Part shown: in pieces, positions 54,172-62,925 of the stretch
Layout of the letters: every line of letters begins with the position of its first letter
Position numbering within the stretch: the first letter of the stretch is position 1
Source: Aliirhizobium smilacinae
GTDB lineage: Bacteria > Pseudomonadota > Alphaproteobacteria > Rhizobiales > Rhizobiaceae
Length of the DNA stretch: 64,000 nucleotides
NCBI RefSeq assembly: GCF_006335145.1
Contig: NZ_VDMN01000003.1
Span: 496,001 to 560,000 of the forward strand
Direction: 5' to 3'
Made by a program: the position numbers and the translations under genes
The notes under the pieces: model-generated
The model's database searches: none
What the model saw: the letters and a program-made list of their open reading frames with translations, nothing else
Told to the model about the DNA's origin: nothing

Positions 54172-54185
54172 TTGATCCAAATCAA
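54172..54185. promoter_or_regulatory. FNR/FixK-type box
   Basis: TTGAT-CCAA-ATCAA is a perfect match to the TTGAT-N4-ATCAA consensus. Its centre is ~41.5 bp before a possible start near 54220, with a -10-like CTAAAT at 54207-54212, on the petABC strand. The match toward the divergent gene is poorer. It suggests oxygen-responsive control of petABC by a FixK/FnrN-type activator. Confidence 0.7.
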
Positions 54186-54305
54186 GTTCCCCTCTGATAT
54201 CGCAGGCTAAATCATGGCCGCTGCATAGTGTCGCAAGACAATGTTGCAGTGCCCTATTGATTACATGCCAAAATAGAAATCGTGTTCCTTCATTCGGTCA
54301 TGGGC

Positions 54306-54402
54306 CTTGCCAAGCGGCAAGTTTATCTGCGATCAAATCAGTGATCGCACTGGCTTGCTGGGGAATCGGTGTTCGATCTATGGTGACGGAGGTTAACCAT
54401 AG
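54306..54402 (+). promoter_or_regulatory. Structured 5' leader of petABC
   Basis: Within the 337-bp stretch lacking a protein gene (54078-54414) there are three hairpins: CTTGCC/GGCAAG near 54306-54321, GCGATCA (54329-54335)/TGATCGC (54342-54348), and CTATGGT (54378-54384)/ACCATAG (54396-54402). The rest of the stretch holds the FixK-type box and a TTGCATGCAA palindrome (54146-54155). I see no other gene in it. Confidence 0.5.
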
Positions 54403-54414
54403 CCAGGAGGAGGC

Positions 54415-54459
54415 ATGCGGATGACAGGGACATTGCATGAGAGGATGGTTGAACCGTGA
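54415..54459 (+). CDS. Short ORF translationally coupled to petA
   Basis: 14 codons, MRMTGTLHERMVEP, directly after AGGAGGAGG (54405-54413). Its TGA (54457-54459) overlaps the GTG start of petA (54456-54458). The petA frame has a stop at 54450-54452, so petA cannot begin earlier. PetA's own binding site is weak, so ribosomes ending on this ORF may start petA. Confidence 0.6.
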   Translation: MRMTGTLHERMVEP

Positions 54460-55034
54460 GTGAGCATAATCCAAATGAAGGAACGCTAAGCGAACCCACG
54501 CGCCGCGATTTCCTCTATCTGACGACCGGCATGGCCGGTGCGGTGGGTGCCGCGGCCGTTGCCTGGCCTTTCATCGACCAGATGCGTCCCGATGCATCGA
54601 CGCTGGCGCTGGCCTCTATAGAGGTGAATGTCGCGGCATTGCAACCAGGCATGTCCCTGACCGTCAAATGGCGCGGCAAGCCCGTTTTCATCCGTAACCG
54701 CACGCCCAAGGAAATAGAAGAAGCCAATGCCGTCGCACTGTCCGACCTGAAGGATCCCGTCGCCCGCAACGCCAATATCGCAGCGGACGCGGAAGCGACC
54801 GGCGTCGACCGTTCTGCCGGCGAGGGCAAGGAGAACTGGATCGTCATGATCGGCTCCTGCACTCATCTCGGTTGTGTTCCGCTCGGCCAGTCCGGCGATT
54901 TTGGCGGATGGTTCTGTCCCTGCCATGGCTCGCATTACGATACGGCGGGCCGCATCCGAAAAGGTCCTGCACCGCAGAACCTGGCAATTCCGACATTCGC
55001 TTTCGCAAGCGATACCGTGATCAGGATCGGGTGA
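54456..55034 (+). CDS. petA: Ubiquinol-cytochrome c reductase Rieske iron-sulfur subunit
   Basis: 192 residues from a GTG start. The N-terminus has a twin-arginine motif (PTRRDFLYLTTG) that doubles as the membrane anchor helix (~25-45). The 2Fe-2S ligands are in CTHLGC and CPCHGSHYD near the C-terminus. It is the electron acceptor from ubiquinol in the cytochrome bc1 complex, facing the periplasm. First gene of petABC; preceded by a FixK-type box and a coupled short ORF. Confidence 0.97.
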   Translation: MSEHNPNEGTLSEPTRRDFLYLTTGMAGAVGAAAVAWPFIDQMRPDASTLALASIEVNVAALQPGMSLTVKWRGKPVFIRNRTPKEIEEANAVALSDLKDPVARNANIAADAEATGVDRSAGEGKENWIVMIGSCTHLGCVPLGQSGDFGGWFCPCHGSHYDTAGRIRKGPAPQNLAIPTFAFASDTVIRIG

Positions 55035-55045
55035 GGGGCTGACAT

Positions 55046-56380
55046 ATGAGTGGACATTCGTCTTATCAACCGTCGACGGGGATCGAACGGTGGATCGATC
55101 AGCGGCTGCCTTTGCCGCGCATGGTGTATGACAGTTTCGTCGCCTATCCGGTGCCGCGTAACCTGAACTACGCCTATACGTTCGGCGCGATGCTGTCGGT
55201 CATGCTGATCGTGCAGATATTGAGCGGCGTCGTGCTGGCAATGCATTACACGGCATCGACGGCCGAGGCTTTCGTCTCGGTCGAAAAGATCATGCGCGAC
55301 GTCAACCATGGCTGGCTGTTGCGCTACATGCATTCCAACGGTGCGTCGTTCTTCTTCATCGCGGTCTATCTGCATATTGCCCGCGGCCTTTATTACGGTT
55401 CCTACAAGGCGCCGCGCGAAATCCTCTGGATTCTTGGCGTCGTCATCTACCTGCTGATGATGGCGACCGGCTTTATGGGCTACGTACTTCCCTGGGGGCA
55501 GATGTCCTTCTGGGGTGCAACGGTCATCACCGGCTTCTTCACCGCCTTTCCGCTGGTGGGCGAATGGATCCAGCAGTTCCTGCTCGGCGGCTTTGCTGTC
55601 GACCAGCCGACGCTGAACCGGTTCTTCTCTCTGCATTATCTGTTGCCGTTCATGATCGCCGGCGTGGTCGTCCTGCACGTCTGGGCGCTGCATGTCACCG
55701 GCCAGACGAACCCTACCGGCGTCGAGGTGAAGTCGAAGACCGATACGGTGCCCTTCACGCCATATGCGACGCTGAAGGATGCGTTCGGCGTGTCGGTCTT
55801 CCTGATCGTCTACGCCTGGTTCATCTTCTATATGCCGAACTATCTCGGCCATCCGGACAATTACATCCCGGCAGATGCCCTGAAGACCCCGGCGCATATC
55901 GTGCCCGAATGGTATTATCTGCCGTTCTACGCGATGCTGCGTGCGATCACCTTCAATGTTGGCCCGATCGACAGCAAGCTGGGCGGCGTGCTCGTCATGT
56001 TCGGTTCGATCATAATCCTGTTCTTCCTGCCCTGGCTCGATACATCCAAGGTCAGGTCGGCTGTCTACCGTCCCTGGTACAAGCTGTTCTTCTGGATCTT
56101 CGTTGCCAACTCGATCTTCCTCGGCTGGCTCGGCGCCATGCCGGCAGAAGGCGGCGGGCTCATCGCGTTGCTGTTCGGCGGCGACCTGAAGGGCAATTAT
56201 GTCGGTTATTCGCAGCTCGGAACGCTCTATTACTTCGGCTTCTTCCTGGTGATCATGCCGCTTCTCGGTCTGTTCGAGACACCGCGGCGGATCCCCAACT
56301 CGATCACCGAAGCCGTGCTGGAGCAACAGAGCAAGAAGGCGGGATCGGCTACGCCCGAACCTGCCAAGGCAACAGTGTGA
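55046..56380 (+). CDS. petB: Cytochrome b subunit of the bc1 complex
   Basis: 444 residues, full length with N- and C-terminal cytochrome b domains and eight or nine membrane helices. The haem-ligating histidines lie in the paired helices ([20 protein letters not shown] and [20 protein letters not shown]). The Qo-site PEWY motif is in [17 protein letters not shown] short C-terminal cytoplasmic tail is charged. The start follows GAGGGG, 11 bp after petA. Confidence 0.98.
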   Translation: MSGHSSYQPSTGIERWIDQRLPLPRMVYDSFVAYPVPRNLNYAYTFGAMLSVMLIVQILSGVVLAMHYTASTAEAFVSVEKIMRDVNHGWLLRYMHSNGASFFFIAVYLHIARGLYYGSYKAPREILWILGVVIYLLMMATGFMGYVLPWGQMSFWGATVITGFFTAFPLVGEWIQQFLLGGFAVDQPTLNRFFSLHYLLPFMIAGVVVLHVWALHVTGQTNPTGVEVKSKTDTVPFTPYATLKDAFGVSVFLIVYAWFIFYMPNYLGHPDNYIPADALKTPAHIVPEWYYLPFYAMLRAITFNVGPIDSKLGGVLVMFGSIIILFFLPWLDTSKVRSAVYRPWYKLFFWIFVANSIFLGWLGAMPAEGGGLIALLFGGDLKGNYVGYSQLGTLYYFGFFLVIMPLLGLFETPRRIPNSITEAVLEQQSKKAGSATPEPAKATV

Positions 56381-56403
56381 TCGGCGGGAGAGGGACAAGA
56401 CCC

Positions 56404-57285
56404 ATGAAAAAGCTTGCTACAAGCCTTCTGTCGCTGGCGCTTCTGGCCGGACTGGGCATCGCCCAGGCAGGTGCGCAGGAAAACCACGAGGCTGCAGGGG
56501 CAGAAGCCCATGCGGAAGGTGCCACGCCGCATTATCCGATCCATCATCCGAAAAACGTGAAGTGGAGCTTTGCCGGGCCTTTTGGCCATTACGACAAGCA
56601 GCAGCTGCAGCGCGGATTGAAGATCTACACCGAAGTCTGTTCCGCCTGCCATTCGATGCAGCTTCTGCCCTTCCGTACTCTGGAAGACCTGGGATATTCG
56701 GAAGCGCAGGTGAAAGCCTTCGCCGCCAATTATCAGGTTCAGGACGGGCCGAATGACGAAGGCGAAATGTTCGAACGCGCCGGTGTGCCGTCCGACCATT
56801 TCCCGTCGCCGTTCCCGAACACGCAGGCTGCTGCGGCGGCAAATAACGGTGCCGCCCCGCCGGACTTTTCGCTGATCGGCAAGGCGCGCGGGATTACGCG
56901 CGGTTTCCCGCAATTTGTTGTCGACATCTTCACCCAGTACCAGGAAGGCGGGCCGGATTATATCTACTCGCTGATCACCGGGTATCAGGAGCCGCCGCAA
57001 GGTGTGGAAGTGCCGGAAGGGGGGCATTACAACCCCTATTTCGCCAATGCCGCATCGCTTGCCATGGCGCCGCCGATTGCGGACGATCAGGTGACCTTCG
57101 ACGACGGTTCGCCGCAGACGGTGGACCAGTATGCCAAGGACGTCTCGGCGTTCCTGATGTGGGCTGCAGAACCGCATCTGGAAGAACGCAAGCGGACCGG
57201 CTTCATGGTCATGGTGTTCCTGGTGATCTTCAGCGGGCTTATCTACCTGACGAAGAAGTCGGTCTATGCCAATAAGGGACATTGA
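56404..57285 (+). CDS. petC: Cytochrome c1
   Basis: 293 residues with a signal peptide (~1-26, QAGAQE). The haem attachment site is CSACH, preceded by EVCS. The axial Met is likely in a later segment such as [17 protein letters not shown]-terminal membrane helix ([14 protein letters not shown]) anchors it, followed by Lys/Asn residues. GGGAGAGGG precedes the start, 23 bp after petB. A terminator follows. Confidence 0.97.
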   Translation: MKKLATSLLSLALLAGLGIAQAGAQENHEAAGAEAHAEGATPHYPIHHPKNVKWSFAGPFGHYDKQQLQRGLKIYTEVCSACHSMQLLPFRTLEDLGYSEAQVKAFAANYQVQDGPNDEGEMFERAGVPSDHFPSPFPNTQAAAAANNGAAPPDFSLIGKARGITRGFPQFVVDIFTQYQEGGPDYIYSLITGYQEPPQGVEVPEGGHYNPYFANAASLAMAPPIADDQVTFDDGSPQTVDQYAKDVSAFLMWAAEPHLEERKRTGFMVMVFLVIFSGLIYLTKKSVYANKGH

Positions 57286-57315
57286 TCCGAAGTCGGGTCA
57301 AAGATAGAGATAGGG

Positions 57316-57338
57316 AAGGCGGCTTCGGCCGCCTTTTT
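57316..57338 (+). terminator. petABC terminator
   Basis: AAGGCGGC (57316-57323) and GCCGCCTT (57328-57335) enclose a TTCG tetraloop and are followed by T's to 57338. It lies 30 bp after petC and 43 bp before apt, so apt may have its own promoter or partial read-through. Confidence 0.9.
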
Positions 57339-57380
57339 CATGTGTGCACCAAGCGCCGCAGAAATACGAACAGGGTTTTC

Positions 57381-57926
57381 ATGACTGCCTCGACCAAGGA
57401 CATTCTCGCCGCCGCGATCCGCTCCATCCCGGATTATCCGAAACCCGGCATCATTTTTCGCGATATCACCACGTTGCTCGGTGATGCGGCGGCTTTCCGT
57501 CTTGCTGTCGACGAGCTGGTAAAGCCTTACGAGGGGCTCGGAGTGGACAAGATCGCCGGTATGGAGGCACGCGGCTTCATTCTCGGCGGCGCGATGGCGC
57601 ATCAGCTTTCTGCCGGCTTCGTGCCTATCCGCAAGAAGGGCAAGTTGCCTTACCGCACGGTCAGCATGGCCTACGCTTTGGAATACGGTACCGACGAGAT
57701 GGAAATCCATGTCGATGCGGTGAAGCCGGGCGAGAAGGTAATTCTCTGCGACGACCTGATTGCCACGGGAGGTACCGCCGTGGGTGCGGTCAAGCTGTTG
57801 CGCCAGATCGGGGCGGAGGTCGTCTCCGCTTGCTTCGTCATCGACCTACCGGATCTCGGCGGCCGCAAAAATCTCGAAGCACTCGGCGTCGAAGTTCGCA
57901 CGCTGGCGGAATTTTCCGGCCACTGA
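57381..57926 (+). CDS. apt: Adenine phosphoribosyltransferase
   Basis: 181 residues. [13 protein letters not shown] at the N-terminus and the PRPP-binding motif [14 protein letters not shown] are diagnostic, with [16 protein letters not shown] for the adenine side. It salvages adenine to AMP using PRPP. An upstream extension to 57282 would run through the terminator and is not used. The petABC-apt order is a familiar rhizobial one. Confidence 0.97.
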   Translation: MTASTKDILAAAIRSIPDYPKPGIIFRDITTLLGDAAAFRLAVDELVKPYEGLGVDKIAGMEARGFILGGAMAHQLSAGFVPIRKKGKLPYRTVSMAYALEYGTDEMEIHVDAVKPGEKVILCDDLIATGGTAVGAVKLLRQIGAEVVSACFVIDLPDLGGRKNLEALGVEVRTLAEFSGH

Positions 57927-58008
57927 CGGATAAGCATCCCCCCAATTCGTGAGGGATGGCAGAGCAGGCTGCGGCTGCTACTCTGCCATCTTTCCGATGG
58001 AGGATCCG

Positions 58009-58620
58009 ATGGACATTGCTGCGCTTGCCACCTTCGCCGCCGCTTTCCTTTTCTTCGCGGCCAGTCCCGGCCCGGACAACGTGACGATCGTTGCTCGCAC
58101 GATTTCGCAGGGCGCTCTATCGGGGATCGCCTATGGTGCGGGTACCTGCACCGGCATTCTGCTGTTTCTGGCGCTTGCGGTATTTGGCCTTTCGGTCGTT
58201 GCCAGCGAGATGGGCTTCGTGATGACCGTCTTGCGTTATGGCGGCGCGCTCTACCTGATCTGGACGGGAATCAAACTCTGGACAGCTGAGCCACTCGTAC
58301 CCGCGTTGGCGCCGCAACCGAACGGAAGCCTGCTCGGCGCTTACCTGACGGGTGTTGTTCTCAATCTCGGCAATCCGAAGATGCCGTTGTTCTATATCGC
58401 GCTGTTGCCGAATGTGGTCGGAACGCAAATAACCGTCGCAGACGGTGGCATGCTGGCTGTGGTTATCCTCGCGGTAGAGGTGGCCGTCATAGGCGGGCAT
58501 GTTGCGCTTGCCAGCCGTGCGCGGAGTGCCCTTCGCAATCCTTTTCTCGTCCGGCGGGTCAACCGCGCTGCGGGGACCGTGATGATCGGTGCGGGTGCAG
58601 CCGTGGTCGCGGTGCGTTAA
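58009..58620 (+). CDS. LysE/RhtB-family translocator
   Basis: 203 residues from the ATG at 58009, with GGAGG five bases before. Family block FFAASPGPDNVTIVARTISQ near the N-terminus, and five or six membrane segments. It is an inner-membrane exporter of amino acids or their derivatives; the substrate is not visible. Its stop overlaps that of the MaoC gene (tail to tail). Confidence 0.9.
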   Translation: MDIAALATFAAAFLFFAASPGPDNVTIVARTISQGALSGIAYGAGTCTGILLFLALAVFGLSVVASEMGFVMTVLRYGGALYLIWTGIKLWTAEPLVPALAPQPNGSLLGAYLTGVVLNLGNPKMPLFYIALLPNVVGTQITVADGGMLAVVILAVEVAVIGGHVALASRARSALRNPFLVRRVNRAAGTVMIGAGAAVVAVR

Positions 58621-59084
58621 TCGAACTCCAGAACCGTGCTCTCGAAGCGCAGAACGGTCTCGCCCTTCTGGTTGACACCTTGGTTGGCCGTCAGGTTGAT
58701 CGAGGTTCCAGGCCGCGACATCAGCGGCCGGCTTTCGATGAGCGTCACCGAATAGGTGACCGTGTCGCCGGCATAGACGGGTTTCAGCCATTGCAGTTTC
58801 TTGAAGCCGGGCGAGGGGCCGAGCTTTGGCGGAACGATGCCTTCGGCGATAAGGCGATCCTGTTCTTTCGCCCAGTAGGCAATGAAGGTCTTCATCCAGC
58901 CTGCGCAGGTATGCCAACCGGAGGCACAGAGCCCGCCGAAAACGTAGTTCCTGGCGGCTTCCGGGTCGGTATGGAAAGGCTGGGGATCGAATTTCTTCGC
59001 AAACGTGATGATGTCTTCCGCGGCGAAGAGAAGCGAGCCGGTGACAACCGTGTGGCCGGGTGGGGAGAGATCGATGAGTTTCAT
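58617..59084 (-). CDS. MaoC-like dehydratase (hot-dog fold), copy 2
   Basis: 155 residues. The hydratase-like motif KKFDPQPFHTDPEAA has the Asp and His expected for the (R)-hydratase/MaoC active site. Overlaps the preceding MaoC gene by ATGA (59081-59084), so the two are coupled. As a pair they may form a heterodimeric double hot-dog enoyl-CoA hydratase. Substrate unknown. Confidence 0.88.
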   Translation of the reverse strand: MKLIDLSPPGHTVVTGSLLFAAEDIITFAKKFDPQPFHTDPEAARNYVFGGLCASGWHTCAGWMKTFIAYWAKEQDRLIAEGIVPPKLGPSPGFKKLQWLKPVYAGDTVTYSVTLIESRPLMSRPGTSINLTANQGVNQKGETVLRFESTVLEFD

Positions 59085-59551
59085 GCGGCGTCTCCTGCCG
59101 CATCACCTTCATTAGTGCGGGCGCGGAACATGATCGGGTTTTCGCCGCGCATGACGACTTCCCCGTTCTGGTTGATGACTTCGTGGAGGAATTTGACGAG
59201 GCCGAGGCCGGGGCGCGAGCGCAGGGCTCTCGCTTCGATGACCGTCGAGTGGCCGGAGAGCCTGTCTCCGGCGAGAACAGGTTTTTTCCATTCCATGAAG
59301 TCTATTCCGGGCGATCCTTCCGACGAGGAGTCCGCCAGCCAGCCGTCATACATCATCCGCATGAAGAGGCTTGCCGTGTGCCAGCCCGATGCTGCCAGTC
59401 CGCCGAGGATGCTGGCCTTACCTGCGTCTTCATCGAGATGCATCGGCTGCGGATCGAATTCAAGGGCAAATTCGACGATCGCCCTTGCCTCTACGCTGCA
59501 GGAGGCGAGGGGCAGAACACGGCCGGGTGTGAAATCCTCGAGATAAAGCAT
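59081..59551 (-). CDS. MaoC-like dehydratase (hot-dog fold), copy 1
   Basis: 156 residues from the ATG at 59551, with GAGG nearby. Motif LEFDPQPMHLDEDAG mirrors that of the next gene, as do GGLAASGWHTASLFMRMM and GGLCASGWHTCAGWMKTF, so the pair are paralogues. Likely acts on acyl-CoA thioesters. Both are in one operon, possibly downstream of ychF (68-bp gap). Confidence 0.88.
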   Translation of the reverse strand: MLYLEDFTPGRVLPLASCSVEARAIVEFALEFDPQPMHLDEDAGKASILGGLAASGWHTASLFMRMMYDGWLADSSSEGSPGIDFMEWKKPVLAGDRLSGHSTVIEARALRSRPGLGLVKFLHEVINQNGEVVMRGENPIMFRARTNEGDAAGDAA

Positions 59552-59619
59552 GCAGTGCCTCGGCAATGGAGGATCGGGTCACGACGCGGGAGACCGCGCC
59601 GTGACGCCCGGATGTCGAC

Positions 59620-60723
59620 TTACGTGTTGAAGCGGAAGTGGATGACGTCGCCGTCATGCACGACATATTCCTTGCCTTCGTCGCGGCCCTTGCCGGCTTC
59701 CTTGGCTCCGACTTCGCCCTTGTAGGCGATGTAGTCGTCAAAGCTGATGGTGAAGGCGCGGATGAAGCCGCGTTCGAAATCGGTGTGGATGACGCCGGCA
59801 GCGGCGGGCGCCTTGGTGCCGCGGCGGATGGTCCAGGCGCGGGTTTCCTTGGGGCCGACGGTGAAATAGGTGATCAGGTCGAGCAGGTGGTAACCGGCGC
59901 GGATCAGGCGGTCGAGACCGGCTTCTTCAAGACCCAGCGCACCGAGGAATTCCTTTGCTTCCTCGTCGGGAAGCTGGGCGACTTCGGATTCGATCGCAGC
60001 GGAAATGATGACGCATTCCGCCCCTTGCGCCTTCGCCATCTCGGCGACGGCCTTGGTGTGTGCGTTGCCGTCCACGGCATCGCCTTCCGCGACGTTGCAG
60101 ACATAAAGAACCGGATGCGAGGTCAGGAGGTTGAGGCCCTTGAGGATCTCGATGTCTTCCGGCGCCAGCGTCTTCAGCAGAATGCGGGCCGGCTTGCCAT
60201 CGTTGAGGAGCTTGATGACCTCTTCCATTACCGGCAACTGGGCGACCGATTCCTTGTCCTTGCCGGTTGCGCGCTTGCGGGTCTGTTCGACGCGGCGCTC
60301 CAGGCTTTCGAGATCGGCGAGCATAAGCTCGGTCTCGATCGTGTCGGCGTCGCCGACCGGATTGATCTTGCCCTCGACATGGGTGATGTCGTCGTCTTCG
60401 AAACAGCGCAGCACATGCACGACGGCATCGACTTCGCGTATGTTGGCGAGGAACTTGTTGCCGAGGCCTTCACCCTTGGATGCGCCGCGCACGAGGCCGG
60501 CAATGTCGACGAAGGAGATGCGGGTCGGAATGATTTCCTTCGAGCCTGCGATGGTCGCCAGCTGCTGCATGCGCGCATCCGGCACCGCGACTTCGCCGGT
60601 ATTCGGCTCGATCGTGCAGAACGGATAGTTCGCAGCCTGTGCGGCCGCGGTCTTGGTCAGCGCGTTGAAGAGGGTGGACTTGCCGACATTGGGCAGTCCG
60701 ACGATACCGCATTTGAAGCCCAT
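59620..60723 (-). CDS. ychF: Ribosome-associated ATPase YchF/OLA1
   Basis: 367 residues. P-loop GLPNVGKSTLFNALTKT, G3 motif DIAGLVRGASKGEGLGNKFL, and a C-terminal TGS domain. In this family the G4 motif departs from NKxD, which changes specificity to ATP. The cytoplasmic protein binds ribosomes and is involved in oxidative stress. Divergent from clpS across 212 bp. Confidence 0.97.
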   Translation of the reverse strand: MGFKCGIVGLPNVGKSTLFNALTKTAAAQAANYPFCTIEPNTGEVAVPDARMQQLATIAGSKEIIPTRISFVDIAGLVRGASKGEGLGNKFLANIREVDAVVHVLRCFEDDDITHVEGKINPVGDADTIETELMLADLESLERRVEQTRKRATGKDKESVAQLPVMEEVIKLLNDGKPARILLKTLAPEDIEILKGLNLLTSHPVLYVCNVAEGDAVDGNAHTKAVAEMAKAQGAECVIISAAIESEVAQLPDEEAKEFLGALGLEEAGLDRLIRAGYHLLDLITYFTVGPKETRAWTIRRGTKAPAAAGVIHTDFERGFIRAFTISFDDYIAYKGEVGAKEAGKGRDEGKEYVVHDGDVIHFRFNT

Positions 60724-60935
60724 CGGGGATGAAACCTATCGTTTAACTGATTTTGCAGTCGCTATGGGGGAAAGTGCCTTGCGGGTCAAGGCTTGCCGGG
60801 CGACGCATGCTCGTTTCAAGAGGGAGTGAAGGGCCGATAGGCGACTCGCAATAAGCGACGACTTGAAATATCGATACTGCGGCGCAAAATAACTCTCATG
60901 CCCGTTGAGGCTTTCCTCACATGGAGGTCAAGCTG

Positions 60936-61244
60936 ATGGCCGAAGATACGGTTGTTAATCCGAAAACGAAATCGAAACCCAAGCTGGAGCGACCGAAGCT
61001 CTACAAGGTGATCCTGCTCAACGACGATTATACCCCGCGTGAATTCGTCACGATGGTTCTGAAGGCGGTGTTTCGCATGAGCGAGGAGACCGGCCTGCGG
61101 GTGATGATAACAGCTCACCGGCTCGGTTCCTGCGTGGTCGTCGTCTGCGCCAAGGACATTGCCGAGACGAAAGCCAAGGAGGCTGTGGATCTCGCCAAGG
61201 AAGCCGGTTTCCCGCTGATGTTCACGACGGAGCCAGAGGAGTAG
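60936..61244 (+). CDS. clpS: ClpS adaptor for ClpAP protease (ClpS2-like)
   Basis: 102 residues from the ATG at 60936, which has GGAGGT seven bases before; the ATG at 60921 lacks such a site. The core ILLNDDYTPREFVTMVLKAV binds the N-degron, and MITAHRLGSCVVVVCAKDIA replaces the classical histidine-glycine loop, as in the second ClpS type of rhizobia. It delivers N-end-rule substrates to ClpA. A second ClpS, if present, lies outside. Confidence 0.93.
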   Translation: MAEDTVVNPKTKSKPKLERPKLYKVILLNDDYTPREFVTMVLKAVFRMSEETGLRVMITAHRLGSCVVVVCAKDIAETKAKEAVDLAKEAGFPLMFTTEPEE

Positions 61245-61254
61245 GGATTTTCGG

Positions 61255-61977
61255 CTATTCCTTTGGCCCGAACATCTTCTTCAGCATATCGGCCATAGGG
61301 CCCGATGTCGGAAGGCTGGGTTTGCCGCCGCGGGCCTGACGGATATGGGATTGGCCGGCCGGCTTTGGGGGCCGTGCCTGCTTGGTTGCCGCTTTCTCCG
61401 GCTCCGGCTTGCCGCCGACGGCGAGCGTCAGCTTGTTCATCAGCTGCGAATCCTCGCCCTTGACCAGCATGCCGGCGTTATCGGCGAGCGTTTCCATCAG
61501 CGGTTCCAGCCAGACACGGTCGCTTTTGGCGAAATCGCCGAGAACGTGATTTTGGACCTGTTCCTTGTTTCCCGGATGGCCGATGCCGATGCGCAGTCGC
61601 CGATAATCCTTGCCGCAATGGGCGTCGAGCGACTTGATGCCGTTATGGCCGCCATGGCCGCCGGCCGTCTTGATCCGCGCTCTTCCGGGCGGCAGATCGA
61701 GTTCGTCATAGATGGCGACAATACTTGCGGGTGTCAGCTTGTAGAAGCGCATGGCCTCGCCGACGGATTCGCCGGACAGGTTCATGAAAGTCTGCGGCTT
61801 CATCAGCAGGACCTTCTCGCCATCGATCTCGCCTTCCGAAATCTCGGCCTTGAACTTCTTCGACCAGGGGGAAAAGCTTGCCCGACGCTGGATGGCATCG
61901 ACCGCCATGAAACCGACATTGTGGCGGTTGCCTGCGTATTTCGATCCGGGATTGCCCAGTCCGGCAATGATCAACAT
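61255..61977 (-). CDS. pth: Peptidyl-tRNA hydrolase
   Basis: 240 residues, longer than the ~195 of E. coli. [20 protein letters not shown] has the catalytic His and Asn; [13 protein letters not shown] and [20 protein letters not shown] complete the active site. It releases peptides from peptidyl-tRNA. The extra ~45 C-terminal residues are Lys/Pro-rich ([20 protein letters not shown]), a common rhizobial extension. Convergent with clpS, 10 bp apart. Confidence 0.97.
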   Translation of the reverse strand: MLIIAGLGNPGSKYAGNRHNVGFMAVDAIQRRASFSPWSKKFKAEISEGEIDGEKVLLMKPQTFMNLSGESVGEAMRFYKLTPASIVAIYDELDLPPGRARIKTAGGHGGHNGIKSLDAHCGKDYRRLRIGIGHPGNKEQVQNHVLGDFAKSDRVWLEPLMETLADNAGMLVKGEDSQLMNKLTLAVGGKPEPEKAATKQARPPKPAGQSHIRQARGGKPSLPTSGPMADMLKKMFGPKE

Positions 61978-62081
61978 TGAAACTCTCCGTCTTCTTACGC
62001 TCGTTGACCGCGAAATGACGTCACTGTCAACGCCTAGACGATTTCCGCTTTTCTACGAAACGCGAAACTCCTCTATCTCTT

Positions 62082-62126
62082 AGCTTCTACGCAAAACCGG
62101 TGCCCGCTTTTGCTGGAACTGCTTTC
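62082..62126. repeat. Rhizobial short palindromic repeat, copy 2
   Basis: The core CGCAAAACCGG (62090-62100), then CGCTTTTGCTGGAA, matches copy 1 at 42376-42423 with a few changes. The inner GCAAAA/TTTTGC pair is kept while the outer arm is degraded (AGCTTCTAC against GGAACTGCT). It lies just downstream of the solute-binding protein gene, between it and pth. Confidence 0.75.
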
Positions 62127-62131
62127 TGTGT

Positions 62132-62869
62132 CTATTTTTCCCACAAACGGAGAGGTTTCAGCCCGTAGCGTTGAAGGATTTCATCCTGGCCTTTTTCGCT
62201 GATCAGTGCGTCGAGCCCGTTCTGCATGCGGCTGATCAGGTCATCAGGCATCTGTTTGTTGCAGGCTATGCCGAAGTGACTTTCAGAGAACGGCAGGACG
62301 ATTTCGATCGGCTTGCCTTCTGATTTCAGCCGCTCGTAGATGTTGTCCGACATCGGCATCATATCGACACGCTGCTCGAGGAGCTTGTTCAGGGTGATCT
62401 CGAAATCCGAGCTCAGGTCGATTGAGGGGAAGTCCCGTTCGCGCAAAAGGGTCTCTGTGAAATCAGCCCGGTGCGTGCCGATCGTATAGCGTTTGGCCTC
62501 TTCAAGGGTTTTGGCTGTCACGCCTGAGCCTGCGAGCCGGACCAGTACGTGGCGGCTGATGCTGAGCGGGGTCACCCATTTGAACCGTTTTTCCCGCTCG
62601 GGAATGCGCGCCGTGGAGAAGACGCAATGCATGGGCTGCGTTTCCGCCAAGGTGATCGCCCGCGCCCATGGCATGATTTCCATTGTGAACGGAATGCCCG
62701 CATTGCGCATCAGCGCTTCGACCTGTTCGACGCTCGATCCGTGATACGTCCCGTCCGGGTTACGGTAGATGAACGGAGGATATGACTCCGTCGTCAGGGT
62801 GACGGCACTCTGCGCCAACGCCGGCGAGCCCAGTCCCAACATGCAGATCAGCGCAATCGTCATCTTCAT
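62132..62869 (-). CDS. Periplasmic amino-acid-type solute-binding protein (PBPb family)
   Basis: 245 residues from the ATG at 62869, with GGAGG before it. Signal peptide ~1-21 (ending PALAQ). The fold is that of family 3 solute-binding proteins: LTTESYPPFIYRNPDGTYHG, then VEQVEALMRNAGIPFTMEIM, as in transporter/sensor periplasmic domains. No ABC permease or ATPase lies beside it. The gene directly upstream on the same strand encodes a GGDEF-EAL protein, 56 bp away, so it may feed a signalling rather than a transport system. Ligand unknown. Confidence 0.85.
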   Translation of the reverse strand: MKMTIALICMLGLGSPALAQSAVTLTTESYPPFIYRNPDGTYHGSSVEQVEALMRNAGIPFTMEIMPWARAITLAETQPMHCVFSTARIPEREKRFKWVTPLSISRHVLVRLAGSGVTAKTLEEAKRYTIGTHRADFTETLLRERDFPSIDLSSDFEITLNKLLEQRVDMMPMSDNIYERLKSEGKPIEIVLPFSESHFGIACNKQMPDDLISRMQNGLDALISEKGQDEILQRYGLKPLRLWEK

Positions 62870-62925
62870 CGCGTGCCTCCGAAAGGTCGCTGAAAGCATT
62901 GCACTCGAATGTTTCATTCCACCGG

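Noticed and set aside
54935..56398. 487-codon minus-strand frame over petB
   Set aside because: Shadow of cytochrome b. No homology or start signal.
55564..57285. 573-codon plus-strand frame merging part of petB with petC
   Set aside because: The first part is an off-frame reading of petB. The true petC start is the ATG at 56404 with its own binding site and signal peptide.
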